Assembly: GCF_002078875.1 (NCBI RefSeq) | Contig: NC_034409.1 | Span: 103,821,226-103,885,225 of the forward strand | Direction of reading: 5' to 3' | DNA length: 64,000 nt | From: Numida meleagris | Lineage: Eukaryota > Chordata > Aves > Galliformes > Numididae | Shown here: piece after piece, positions 11,841-22,377 of the stretch | How positions within the stretch are numbered: position 1 is the stretch's first letter | Layout: each line of letters begins with the position of its first letter | The notes under the pieces: generated by a model | What the model saw: only the letters and a program-made list of their open reading frames with translations | Database searches by the model: none | Told to the model about the DNA's origin: nothing | Made by a program: the position numbers and the translations under genes

Positions 11841-14111
11841 ACTTGAATTTTTTAGCAATTTTTTGAAATCCAGAAGCAGATCTGGATTACTGAATAGTAG
11901 GCCTCAGAAGAACGGTAGTTTTCAAGTGCTCAAAAGTGCTGATTCAGATCCAAACTGTATGACATAAGCCTATCTTAACATAACAGGAAACTGTATAATA
12001 AAATATCAAATCTTCTATCTATTGATTGAACAATGTGTTATGGTATGAATCACAGGAAGTAACCTATGTCTACACACATTCAAGCCAAGCTGTTATTTTA
12101 ATGACCCATCTCCCATTTCAATTTCATTGTTCATTGGATGCAAAGAATGATTCACAGCCTTCTGAGGAGGCCTGTTTTATAATAATAGCATAGCCAGACT
12201 AGAAGTCTCATCTAAGAGCATGTCCTGGATGTCCAGAGCAGCTTTTAGAGGGTCACTGTCTTTCTTCAAGTCCATAGCTGTCCAAACTGTCTCTTCTGCT
12301 GTTCCTTGGCTCTCCAGCCAAGGATTTGTCTATCTGGGATTGCTTGCATTCCTATCAGCCAAGGCCCAGTGCAAACCACTGTGCTCTTGCTATGCAGCTT
12401 TCAGAGGAGGGGTTTCTATGACCAGCTATCAAAGCTATTCCATTGCTTTGCTTCCTAAGGGTTTCCCACGTTGGGTACTAGTGTGCACCAGTCGGAAAAT
12501 GGGCTCTAAAGATGGTTTATCTTCTCCTGTGCTGCTAAAGTACCACGATACTGGCTGTCAGGGAATAATTAGAAGCAGAGCTGGTAACACTTCTACCATT
12601 AAAATGCTTTTCTTTTTGTAATGCTCAGGGTTTAGCTCCCATTCATGTCGCGAGACTTAGGTTGCTTAAACTTAAAGTTCTCATTCTGGCTGTTATTGTG
12701 TGAGCTTCTTGTATATTTTTAAGAAAGTTTCTCCTGAAACACTTCAGCCATGCCTGCCGCTGCTTTCCCAACAATTTTGTTTTACTCATAGTAAGAAGAA
12801 ATGAGGAAGAAAGGAGTTTCTTTTCTTGGGAAGTTTTGACTTGTTTTGGAGCCTGGTCTCATGATTTGGCACCACAGTTGTTGTGCTCCAGAATATGCAT
12901 TTTGCTGGCATAAATAATAAGTCTCTGAATTATCTCGATCCACAGCTCTTGTTATGGCTCTGCCCCCCTCCCCGTGGAAGGACTTTCCTTATCACTCACT
13001 CTTGATGCCCACAGGCTGGAAGGGCACGGTTAACGTGCCCAGCAAGAAGATGAAGGAACTCTGGTGGGCATCAGGGCCACATGCTACAGCCGTGCTTCAG
13101 CTGGGGAAAGAATAGCTTTTGGCAGAGAATGACAGCAGGGACAGCCCCAGAGAACCTGCCCAGGTGTGCCAACATCATCAGCAACAACTGCACCTGCTCA
13201 GGCTCCGCTCCCCACCAAAAGTGGCAGGCAGCTTCCATAGCTGGCCGTGCCCTGGTCCTGGCTATATGTGGGTAGCTGTGACACTGAAAAGGGGATGAGA
13301 ACCTGGGTTGACTCTGCCCTTGGGACATGTGGGCAATGCCTTCGGTCAGGCATGTCTAACCTGTGGCTCAGTCCAGCTTGCAATGCAGCCGCCCTCTGCC
13401 CTGTGCCATCATGGCAGTGGCTCTGCCCCACTGAATGGCCTGGCCCAGCCATGGGTACGCACCCATCACTGGGCACCAGCCAAACATGGGTGTGAGATCC
13501 GCACTGCGTGGGCTGAAACCAAGGCACATGGGAGGGCACAGGGCAGTGCTAAATGCTAATAACTGCATGCTAAACACAGCCCAGTGAATGGTGAAAAATA
13601 TGCAGGGATGCTTTCCATTTTGATAAGGGAATTTGAGAATAGGAATCAAGACTGCAAAAAAAAATCATCAATTTTTGGGTATATTTGCGACTTCATTTTC
13701 AGTCAACATAAATACGTTACCTGCAAATTTTCAAATGTAATGTATAGAGTTGCAATCAGACATTCAACTCAAAAATCTGATCGTGTCTCTTATAAGATCT
13801 CCCTTACCAGAGAGAAGTATCTCTCCCTTCATAGTCATGCCTTATTCATGGCATCGCTTTTGGCAGTACACACATTCGTGAACAATTATTGTCAAGGATG
13901 GAGCACAGGAAGACTAAAACTTCATCAAAATCTCTGACAAATACCTGGAGAACTCACTACAAATTAAAACCACCGCTGTCGAACCAGACTGATGTGTTAG
14001 TTTCACAGAACAAATATCCCACTAGTTTTATGTTTTTGTTGCTCTCTCTTAAGTTTTAATAAAAGAAAAAAATAAGTTTTGTGGCTTAGATACATTAACT
14101 ATATTACACAC
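11841..14111. other. Spacer downstream of KCNE2
   Basis: Non-coding sequence between the KCNE2 3' end and the mariner remnant. Open frames here have no recognisable features. No repeat family other than short homopolymer runs was recognised. Confidence 0.55.
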
Positions 14112-14655
14112 AAGGGCAGCTCCAAAAGTACTGCCTCCTATTTTATCATGTTGGCCCATGACATCAGAGTTGGATGTGGATGTTGGTGGTGTGGCAGTAG
14201 AAGTTGAACCTTCCCACCTATATTCCATTACATTTTGTTGTCATGAGACTGATGGCAGCAGAGGGGCAGTCTGACACAATGGTGTCTGACAGGGAAGTGC
14301 GTACAGAGCAAAGGTGTGTCATTTAATTCCTCCATGTGGAAAAAATAGCACCCACTGACATTCATCGACGCTTGCTGAATGTTGATGGACGCCAAACAGT
14401 GGATGTGAGCACAGTGAGAGTGGGGTGATGCATTTCAGCAGTGGTGACAGTGGGTCACCTCCACTGGTGCAGGTTTTGACGAGTGCAGCATGCAGGCTTT
14501 TGTTCATCACTGGTGAAAATGCATAGTTAATAGTGGTGGCTGTGTTGACAAACAGGGTTTTGTAGCTGAGAATTTATCAAGTAGTGTTATCGTGCTTTTT
14601 GTATCTGTTGCAGTCTCCATGGAAATAAATAGGCATTACTTCTGGAGCAGCCTAC
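14112..14655 (+). mobile_element. Galluhop-like mariner DNA transposon, internally deleted
   Basis: The ends form imperfect terminal inverted repeats of about 30 bases. The left end reads GGGCAGCTCCAAAAGTACTG; the right end, read on the minus strand, starts with GGCTGCTCCAGAAGTAATG. Between 14281 and about 14500 the plus strand preserves a broken frame with mariner transposase N-terminal features (EQRCVI, then DIHRRLLNVDGRQTVDVSTV). In-frame stops and the overall length of about 540 bases show it is dead and has lost most of the roughly 1.2-kb autonomous element. Clean TA target duplications were not identified. The family name is from memory of bird repeats. Confidence 0.8.
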
Positions 14656-14879
14656 ATAATGTATATGCGGCCCAAGACAACTCCTCACTCAGTGCAGCCC
14701 AGACAAGCCCAAAGGTTGCTTTAGCTCAGATGAAGAGAGAGCCCACCTAGCACACTGTCTCACGGGGTGGTGCTGCCTTTAAAGCCGTTGTAGGGAACAG
14801 CTGTGAGAAAACGAAAGCAAAGCTTTCCACGGGGAGCTTCAGAAACTGAAGGACTCGCTAACAGTGCGCACATACTAAG

Positions 14880-15300
14880 TAGTCAGCACTCTTTACCCAT
14901 CGACCAACCCAGCTCCGACGCTTCCTCCCCCAGCCCGCTGCCAGGACAGACAGCCACTACGCCGGGCAGGAGAAGGGGCTGCCGGGCCGGGCCGGGCCGG
15001 GCGCTGCTGGGAGGTGTAGTTCGCCTTGCTTTCCCGCCCACAGCAATGGCTGCCCGCTGAGGTAGGGAGACGTGCTGCTGGGCCTTCCCCCACCGCTTTC
15101 TCCCGCGCAGCTCCGAGGCGGGCGGGCCGGGCGGGGCCCTGCGGCGCGGTGCGGCCCCCCCCGCCCCCCAAGCCCGGCCTGCTCCGCTGCCGACCCCGCG
15201 GCCTGCCCGGCCCCGCACGGGCCCTGGGGAGTGAGGCGGGCTGCAGGGCGGCCCAGGGGCTGCCCAGGGCTTTGGCAGCCAGGCCTGGGGTGATGGCCGC
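14880..15300. promoter_or_regulatory. SMIM11: CpG island, presumed SMIM11 promoter
   Basis: A sharply bounded stretch of very high GC with dense CG dinucleotides, including tandem GGGCC units near 14985-15002, in an otherwise roughly 45% GC region. Open frames on both strands across it are a by-product of the base composition. The next gene downstream on the plus strand is SMIM11, whose first coding exon needs an upstream 5' exon, so I infer its promoter here. A good splice donor (GCTGAG then GTAGGG, GT at 15062-15063) would end a 5' non-coding exon starting somewhere before it. A bidirectional transcript is also possible. Confidence 0.75.
15007..15020 (-). promoter_or_regulatory. ZNF143/THAP11-type ACTACA...CCCAG element
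   Basis: On the minus strand this reads ACTACACCTCCCAG, a full match to the ACTAYRNNNCCCR promoter motif bound by ZNF143/THAP11-type factors at vertebrate CpG-island promoters. It sits in the CpG island about 40 bases before the proposed exon 1 donor, which suits a TSS-proximal element. Confidence 0.6.
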
Positions 15301-15589
15301 CATCCAAGGTGGAGTCGTGCGATGTGCCACTGGTGTTCTAGGGTGTTGGCCTGGTCAGTCTTATCCAGGTGCCACTGACACTTCTGTCTGTTTTGTGCTT
15401 TACTTGACAGCATTTGGAACACACAAGGAGCTGCCAGAGGAATTGTTAACATTTTCATTTCAGCTTCAGCAGGTAGGAAGGTCTTAGATATCTATGTTTT
15501 CATGTGCCTGGATTTGGTGTTAGCTTGGGAATTACTGTATGAGTGACACTGGTATAAACTGAGTGATTGCACGGGTCTTCCTATACAAG

Positions 15590-16062
15590 CAGGATGCGGA
15601 GCTGTTGGAGAGGGCCCAGGGGAGAGCACAAAGATGCACAGAGGGCTCTAGCATCTCTCATGGGAAGATACCCTGAATAAGCTGGGCTTCTTCAGTCTGG
15701 AGAAGACACCGGGGAGAACTCATTGTGGCCTTTCAATACTTGAAGGGAGCTTTTAAACAGGAGGGAGACTGACTTTTTACGTGGTCTGATAGCGATATGC
15801 GAGGCGGAATGGCGTTAAACTAAAAGAGAGGAGATTCGTGTTAGATGTTAGGGGGAAGCTCTTTCCTCAGAGGACAGTGAGACACTGGCACAGGCTGCCC
15901 AGAGAAGCTGTGGTGCCCCAACCCTGGAGGTGCTCAAGGCCAAGTTGGATGGGGCCCTGGGCAGCCTGAGCTGGTGGGGGGCAGCCCTGCCCACGGAAAG
16001 GGTTGGGACTGGTTGGGCTTTGGTGTCCCTTCCAAACCAAGCTTTTCTGTGGTTCTGTGGGA
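15590..16062 (+). mobile_element. CR1 LINE fragment (3' end)
   Basis: Plus-strand CR1: 'gagctgttggagagggccca', 'cttcttcagtctggagaag', 'actggcacaggctgcccag' and the final GGTTCTGTGG. It includes the last part of ORF2 and the 3'UTR. The octamer tail is short and diverged. Confidence 0.9.
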
Positions 16063-16744
16063 TCTTGACTGAAATTCTCATACAGGCTGTAAAGGTCTGA
16101 CTGCTTCTGACTTACTATTACCATTGCATCCTATGACAGTGGTTTGTGATGGATCTTAGTGCAGCAGCTCTGGCTCACACTTGCTTCAACTGTGTTTCTC
16201 TATAGCCTTTGGGCTGTGCCATATTACTGTGTTTTCCCTCTACCCAGTGGTCATCTTTTTCTTGAGGAGTAGGCATGATCATACCTTCCAGATGTTAAGC
16301 CTGATGTGTGATGCTGCACGTCAAGTGTAGAGGTAGATCCCCCAGTGATTGTCCAAGTGGGAAGCGTGCATTTTGTTTCCTAAAAAATATGCAGCAAGAG
16401 ACAGGTGGAATTAAACCTCTTTTGTTGCTCAGGGAATATTCAGTCATCACTCCATTTAAATACCTCGGGAGCTCACTGCTTTCCAAGACCTTTCTGGTTA
16501 CTTTTATAGCGTCTCACAAAGCAGATAAGAAGTGCTCCAAAATCCCCAGTCAACAGAAATATATCTCAGGTCCCCTTCTGTAGGGTAGGTGGAGTTATTA
16601 GCAGGCTGTCCGAGAGTCTGGGCTAAGACACCTTGAGTGGGATTGTGAGTTCCTAGTTGCCTGGTAGGAGTTTTCTGGAGCATGCATCCCAGTCAATATT
16701 CTGCTGCTGCATAAGAAAACAATGGCATGAGTGGCTGGGCTATG

Positions 16745-16832
16745 ATGTGGTCGTTGTGGTGGAGCACAGCTATAATTCAGTGGCTGAGAGACCTGGATTC
16801 AATTCTGTGCTCTGCCACTGACTGAGGCCCAA
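16745..16832 (+). repeat. MIR-like tRNA-derived SINE fragment
   Basis: The order of elements matches the MIR SINE core. A GAGCACAG-type lead is followed by 'gagagacctggattcaattc', which contains a polymerase III B-box-like GGATTCAAT, and then 'tgtgctctgccactgactga'. MIR consensus carries CTGGGTTCGAATCC followed by GGCTCTGCCACTTAC at the same place. I rely on memory of the consensus, not an alignment. Confidence 0.5.
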
Positions 16833-18427
16833 CTCTTCAGTCCACATGGGGTGGTCTGTGTTGCACAATGTTGTGCAGAGATCTGGGGCTGGCACCGTCT
16901 AAAAGCTAGCTCAGGGAATTGCTGCAGCCCTCCTTGGGAGCTCATTAGCCCTGCTGAGGACACAAGCCTCTAGGGCTGTGTTGTGACCCTGACTGCCGGC
17001 TCTAGACCCAGCAGACCTCACAGCATTTGGAACTGACAGGATTGCTGGTACAGCATTGAGGTGTGGCACCGGCAGACTCTTTCCTCCCTTTCCCTTCTGC
17101 AGCAATTTGATCTGCTTCATGGAGGTCTGAGTGTAAATAGGGTAGTGATAACGAAGAAAGCCACAGACGTGTGAGAGTGATGTCATTTTATCCCTGCCCT
17201 GCATAGGAGCGTATGAGTATGTGATGGATAGATCATGACGTCTCCAACAGGGCTTCAGGCAGAGCCTAGCGCTCCCGCTTCTTTCTCACGTGGCTCAGCA
17301 TGAGATCTCCTTGCTTGAGTGAAGGTAACAGTGACCTTCTTTGGGGCCCGCTCTCCGCTCCCAGAAGGGCTGTTTGTTAAGGGAGCTTGCATTTTCTTGG
17401 GGAACGAACAATGCCTGACTATCAAGGTGTTTTGAACTCCTATCTTTGCCTTATCTGCCTCTGAAAAGGCAAACATGAAACTTCAGCTGCTTATTTGCTT
17501 GCTTGCTTTTAAGATATCACAACCTTGGAAGTACAGTGCATGAGCTTTTTACTTCTGAATTGGCAGCATCAGCGCTAACAAGCATTGTTTTTCCAACGTG
17601 AAGTGTGTCTTGCCATTTTTTCCTCCTCGCCCCATGTCCCAGCTCCACCCATTCTTTTTCTGTCTTGGGATTTCAACTGTCTTCAATAAGGTCTGCATCA
17701 GAATAGAAACCAGAAGACTCCAGAGGTGAAAGTGGGAGAAGTGCTTGACTACTGGAGGCTGGTGACGTAGGACGTGGAAATACAGAGTGGCAGCTTCCCC
17801 GTTCAGTTCCAATCGCAGAAGTCTCTGTAAGGACAGACCATCCGAAGTGTCAGCTCTCACAGGAATCATTTTGGACTGAAACACTACAGTTCAGAACAAA
17901 GAGAGAATTTCTTTGTTTGCTTTGTGACTTCAGTGCAGCTACTCCTAGCAGATACAAATTCAGGCAGATTCATGCTTGTGTCTCAGCAGAGCAGAAATAC
18001 TAATGAAGTGTTGTGCTGAATGTTTAGATAATTGACTTGCAAACAAGCATTTGCAGGAGTGCACACTGCGATACGCATTATATGCTGATTCTCACCCTGC
18101 AGTCAGACCCCACAGATGGGCTCACATGATGTTTGCCGAGTCTAGAACTTTTTCTGTACATAAAAATCTCTATAAAGCTCCATTTTAAGCATCATATGCC
18201 AGATGCTAGCATGATTTTGAATAGCTGAATTCATGCCCCTTTACAACATGTCACAAAACTGCTTCCAACTGAAGCACAGAATTTAGAGGAGTTTAGGAGA
18301 AGAGTGAAGACTGTGTATGGTGATGAAGCCTCCACCAAAGTCAGGAGTTTGGGATGAGGATACAAACCACAGTTGGACAGTTCAGTCCCTTCATACCAGG
18401 CCAGGGTTATATAACTTGGATTTCACT

Positions 18428-18530
18428 GAGAAGCACATGGTTTAGTGGGCATGGTGGTGATGGGTTGACAGTTGGACTAGATGATCTTAGTGGTCTTTTC
18501 CAGCCTTAATGATTCTATGATTCTATGACC
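18428..18530 (+). mobile_element. CR1 LINE 3' tail
   Basis: A plus-strand CR1 3' end of about 100 bases: 'agtgggcatggtggtgatgg', 'gttggactagatgatcttag' and the tail GATTCTATGATTCTATGA. The clean octamer pair suggests a fairly young copy. Confidence 0.9.
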
Positions 18531-19983
18531 GTGCACCAAGAATCACCTCTGATGGGTGATACTGGCTGTGCCCATCTGGCAGGGGTCTTTACATTTTAAT
18601 GGTTGCTGAAATTCTGGAGGAAACATCAGAAGTTATAATGCCTTTTCTGGGGGGAGGTGAAACGCTACCGACTTGTTACTTCACAGCTACCCTGGCATTT
18701 TTTCAGTAGGAGAAGGGAGCTAACACAACTAAGGATCAGCACAGTAAATACTGGATGACAAGTTGGCTGCATCATTGCTTGGATACAGTTAGATGTTGCT
18801 AGCAGCGGCTGACCTCACAGGTTCTGCTGTTCCTGACTTGAGTCTGTCCTGGTGGGATATAATCCTGGAATGTCCCACAGTGTGTGCAGAGCTGAGTAGT
18901 ACTGGACAAGCTGCCATCTTCAAGCTGGGCAATGCTCCTCTCAGGGCTTCTTTGGGAGGATGGGCCTATGGATAGACAGGAGAGCTTCCCTGAGCAGCTA
19001 AGGATGGCCAGCTCTCATACTGGTGCTGGGCCAGAAGAGCTCTGCTGCTGTGATCTCAGCCACATGCAGTAGCTTGGACCAGGGATATGTGTCCTGTGCT
19101 CACTGATGTCTGCATGCAGGACATGACAAACCCTGGGATGTGTTTTCTTCTCCTTTCCCTCTGCAGGCAATCTGTTGGTCTTTGTGATCACAACTTTTGC
19201 TCCTTGCTGAACAGATCAGTTGAGTTAAATGACTAACATGGGATAAGTGGGGAGAAGGGAAGCACGCCATTCTCAGCCCAGGCAATGGCAAGGAGTGGAG
19301 CACAGGGAGAGCAGGAATGTACACCATGTATGGAATCAGTCTGTTCTGACAGACTCTCCCAGTCTCTGCTTGGGGTCTCCTGTGATGTCCCTCCATGGCA
19401 GTGCTTTCAGGACAGACTCTGCAGAGAGAATTTTTGCAGCTAGGGTGGGGAGAGAGGGGAGAAGGTAGGGGATATCCCTTAGCTGGAGAAATACAGGTAG
19501 CTGTGAAGAAGCCAGCTGAGCAGCTCAGGAACAGCAGGAACATTTACTTGACTCCTTGTTTTCATTATGAAGGCAAGCCGGAAGCAGCTGTCATGGCGTG
19601 GTGGTGATTTGTTCAGCCCAGCTGCCAGTAGAGGTTTGGACTGAACTGTAGGCCTTCTTCCTTCTCGCTAGCAGTCACTCTGTTGATCCACCTGCAGGAG
19701 ATCCCCTGAGGCAGTCAGGCAGGAAAGTGTCTAATTTGAAATCCAGCAGCTGAACTAGTGTCAGCACTGGTGGAGCAGCAGCAGAGACCAGAGGGCAGTG
19801 TTGCAGCTATGTGCTGCAGCCTTCGGCATCCCTCGAGCATTTCTGACTCCCAAAATTCAGCTCTGAAACATATATTGACCACCCGAGGGATCTGCTGACA
19901 GGTTGGTTCACGTAGGTGTTATGGGCTGTACAGAAAAATCAATGTGTTAGCAAATGAGAGAAAACTGGCAAATCATGCTATGT

Positions 19984-20130
19984 CATAGAATCACAGAAGG
20001 GTTTGGGTTGGAAGGGACACCACAACCCACCCAGCCCCAACCCCTGCCGTGGGCAGGGCTGCCCCCCAGCAGCTCAGGCTGCCCAGGGCCCCATCCAATC
20101 TGGCATTGAGTGCCTCCAGGGAGGGGGAGG
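19984..20130 (-). mobile_element. CR1 LINE 3' tail
   Basis: Complement of a CR1 3' end: CATAGAATCACAGAAGGG, 'ggttggaagggacaccac', and the 'ccgtgggcagggctgcccc' block. Truncated after about 150 bases. Confidence 0.9.
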
Positions 20131-20671
20131 ATCCATTAGGCATTCAGGCTTTGAGCAGGGCAGATGGGCCTGAAATCCACAAGATGGCACTTCTGGGTGC
20201 ACTTCGTCTGCTACATCTGGGATGTCAGTGAGGCAGCTTGGTGTGCACATGTGCCAACCCTTTGAATGCATCAGTGCTTAGTTTTCGGTTGGGCAGCTGC
20301 TGAGATCTGCTGTGCACAGTGAAAGCACAGCCTCCCCTCTCTGCAAGTGTGGCACCTGCCTGGGCCTGTCAAACCCCTGTCCTTCAGCAGTACTCTGCAT
20401 GGACATTGCTCCTGTCATTCAGCTCCAAAAAGGTGCACACTGGTCATTGCTGAGCCCCGTGGCACAGATATCCTGCCAGGCGCTGCACTGCAGATGAGCC
20501 CGTCGGAGAGGTGCGGGCTGGACGTGCTGAGCAGAAACAGATGGGCTAATTCTTTTTAAATTTCCATTTCTTCAAGATGCTTCTGCCCCAGTCTGTGCCT
20601 TTCGAAGTGTGACACTCGTCAGTGCTGGGTGCAGCCTGCTGCAGGACAGTCACTATCAGCCTTCAGCCAAG

Positions 20672-20692
20672 ATGGTGGCGTTTAACTTGAAG
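20672..20692 (+). CDS. SMIM11: SMIM11 first coding exon (21 nt)
   Basis: Seven codons (MVAFNLK) followed directly by a GTGAGA donor (GT at 20693-20694). They join in phase 0 to the exon at 22198 to give a 62-residue protein. As I recall it, the human protein also has a lysine just before a phase-0 junction in front of a related V/A-L-E-x-x-P-L-L segment, which supports this tiny exon. The start context (CCAAG before ATGG) has a purine at -3 and G at +4, and the surrounding CAAGATGGTGGC is one base off the TISU/YY1 element. The exon probably begins at 20592 after an acceptor with a pyrimidine tract, giving an 80-nt 5'UTR part. Confidence 0.85.
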
Positions 20693-22197
20693 GTGAGAAT
20701 GTGAACTTCTGTTCTTTGAAGGAGATGGCTTTAAGATGTGGTTGGGTGAGTCTTGTGTTAAAGTTGCTTCCCTTGCCTAGATGACGGCTTAACCACCGCA
20801 CTGTACCTCAGGCTCAGAGGACTTGCAGCTTGGGGCCTCATACATTGAACCTGCTCACCTCTGCTCCTCTGGCTTTCCTCTTTCTAGGCTTTTCTCAGGC
20901 TGTTCTTTCCTCAGCACTGTTCCTTACCAAAAGGTGATTTCTCTGCTTTTAGTACGTCAGGGCCATAAGCATAAGGGTACATATGTAAGGCTCAGAAATG
21001 TTTTGAGCCTCGTGCACTACTAATTGTAACTTGTTCAGTTAGACTGTTTATCATAAAAGCAGAGCTTGCCGCAAGCCTTGGCTCTGCCTTTTCACAGAAC
21101 AGAGCTGTGGCTTAAAGAGATTACCACTAAGAATGATGTTTTCTGCAGAACTGGGCTGGAGTGGCCAGATGTCAAAGGTAACATGTGGCTTGCGTAGATG
21201 AGTGCTGTAAGAGCCCACTTGAGCTCTCATATGCAGACTTCAAGGGGGCATGCTACTGGAGTATGGATGCAAGGCTTTTTTAAATTCGGTAGTTAAACGA
21301 TGGGCAAACAACTTTATGAGGTGCTGGAAGGCCTTCTGAGGTTACAGGGGGCTACTGGGAGGCTTGCTAAGGGAGGACTTATGCTGTGAACCTGCTGTGC
21401 ATCACGGAAAGGCCAGGCTGATCCTGCTGGCCAAGTGGCTCTTTGAAACAGGGTATTGGGAAGCTCGTGTACCTTCAGTATCCTTCTGAAATGACATCTT
21501 TCACTGAGTGTCTGTGCAGCTCTCATTGTATTTGAGTTCACAGTGTTAGCCGTTTGCATTTTATTTTCCACTCCATGTGCACTTAGAGTAGTATGCTTTT
21601 ATAACATTGAAATACGTTGTGCAATTTTATTGGCTCCAGACATTAAAAACTCCTGAAACTGAATCATTGTAGGCTATGTCCTTTTTACATCTTTTGTGGT
21701 TCAAGGGTATTCATCTGTACTTAATAGTATAGACCTGGATAAATTGCAGAACTGTCTTGGATTAAAATTTCTAGGTGGACAAGAGTATATTCAGGCATTG
21801 TATCTGATAGCTGATATGAGTGCTTCCATCACTCATATCAGAGTTGTTCAGAAGCACTTCACTTTTTACAAGCACCCTAACATACTCAGTTCTTTCCCTT
21901 TTTCAACCCTAGGTTGTGCCAATGCTATGTTTACTGTAAAGATGACAAAAGCAAGAAAGCCCTGTTCAAAGGAGTTTCATATACAAACTCGAGTAAAGAG
22001 AATTTGATTTTGTCCTTTTCCCTGGACAATCTGCCTAGTTTAAAATTGCCTGCAGAAAAAAAAGTACGAACAGAAGAGCGTTACCATTGCTTTGAATAAT
22101 GCCATTGTTGGAGGAAGCTATATAGCATCCCTGTAGATTAATTTTTAATTGTCCAAGCGTTCCAGTAACCGCTTAAATATATTGTTTTTTATTACAG
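20693..22197 (+). other. SMIM11: SMIM11 intron 2
   Basis: An intron between the two coding exons, from a GTGAGA donor to an acceptor (attgttttttattacag, AG at 22196-22197). It contains a perfect 12-bp hairpin at 21811-21841 and no recognised transposable element. Confidence 0.85.
21811..21841. repeat. Perfect 12-bp inverted repeat (hairpin)
   Basis: CTGATATGAGTG and its exact complement CACTCATATCAG are separated by a 7-base loop. The arms are too short for a typical microRNA precursor. The hairpin lies in SMIM11 intron 2 and is not part of a repeat family that I recognise. Confidence 0.85.
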
Positions 22198-22365
22198 GCT
22201 TTGGAGAATTTCCCATTGCTGATGTACATTTTGGCAGCTAAAACACTGATTCTTTGCTTAGCATTTGCTGGAGTTAAAATGTACCAGAGTAAAAAAATTG
22301 AAGAAAAATTGAAGAGGGAACGTGAAGAGAAATTGAAGAGAGAAGCAGAGAAGAAGGGTGATTGA
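22198..22365 (+). CDS. SMIM11: SMIM11 second coding exon, small integral membrane protein 11
   Basis: Encodes the last 55 residues and the TGA stop of SMIM11 (formerly FAM165B); the full protein is 62 residues. It opens with ALENFPLLMYILAAKTLILC, and a single hydrophobic span covers about residues 13-34 of the joined protein. A strongly charged C-terminal tail rich in K and E follows (IEEKLKREREEKLKREAEKK), likely a helix or coiled coil, ending KGD. The core LLMYILAAKTLILC and AFAGVKMYQ closely match the mammalian protein as I remember it. The function is not known; a membrane location is predicted. The exon is too short for simple open-frame detection because its ATG is in the previous exon. 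It is flanked by an acceptor (AG at 22196-22197) and a likely donor at 22378, 12 bases after the stop. Confidence 0.93.
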   Translation, partial: ALENFPLLMYILAAKTLILCLAFAGVKMYQSKKIEEKLKREREEKLKREAEKKGD

Positions 22366-22377
22366 AGAATCTCTCAG

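Larger units (their letters stand above)
15062..20591 (+). other. SMIM11: Inferred SMIM11 intron 1
   Basis: Proposed from a donor at 15062 and an acceptor (ttctgccccag, AG at 20590-20591) with a pyrimidine tract. It contains CR1 copies, a MIR-like piece near 16.8 kb and no convincing coding exon. Both ends are inferences; other donors in the CpG island or other acceptors just before 20672 are possible. Confidence 0.45.

Noticed and set aside
14883..15487. Several long overlapping open frames on both strands (up to 191 codons) in the CpG island
   Set aside because: They overlap each other in many frames, are low-complexity Pro/Arg/Gly/Ala strings and coincide with extreme GC content, which removes stop codons. 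No splice context or homology supports any of them.
19100..19543. 147-codon open frame on the minus strand
   Set aside because: No recognisable domain, no membrane or repeat pattern, and located within the inferred SMIM11 intron 1. Composition looks like chance.
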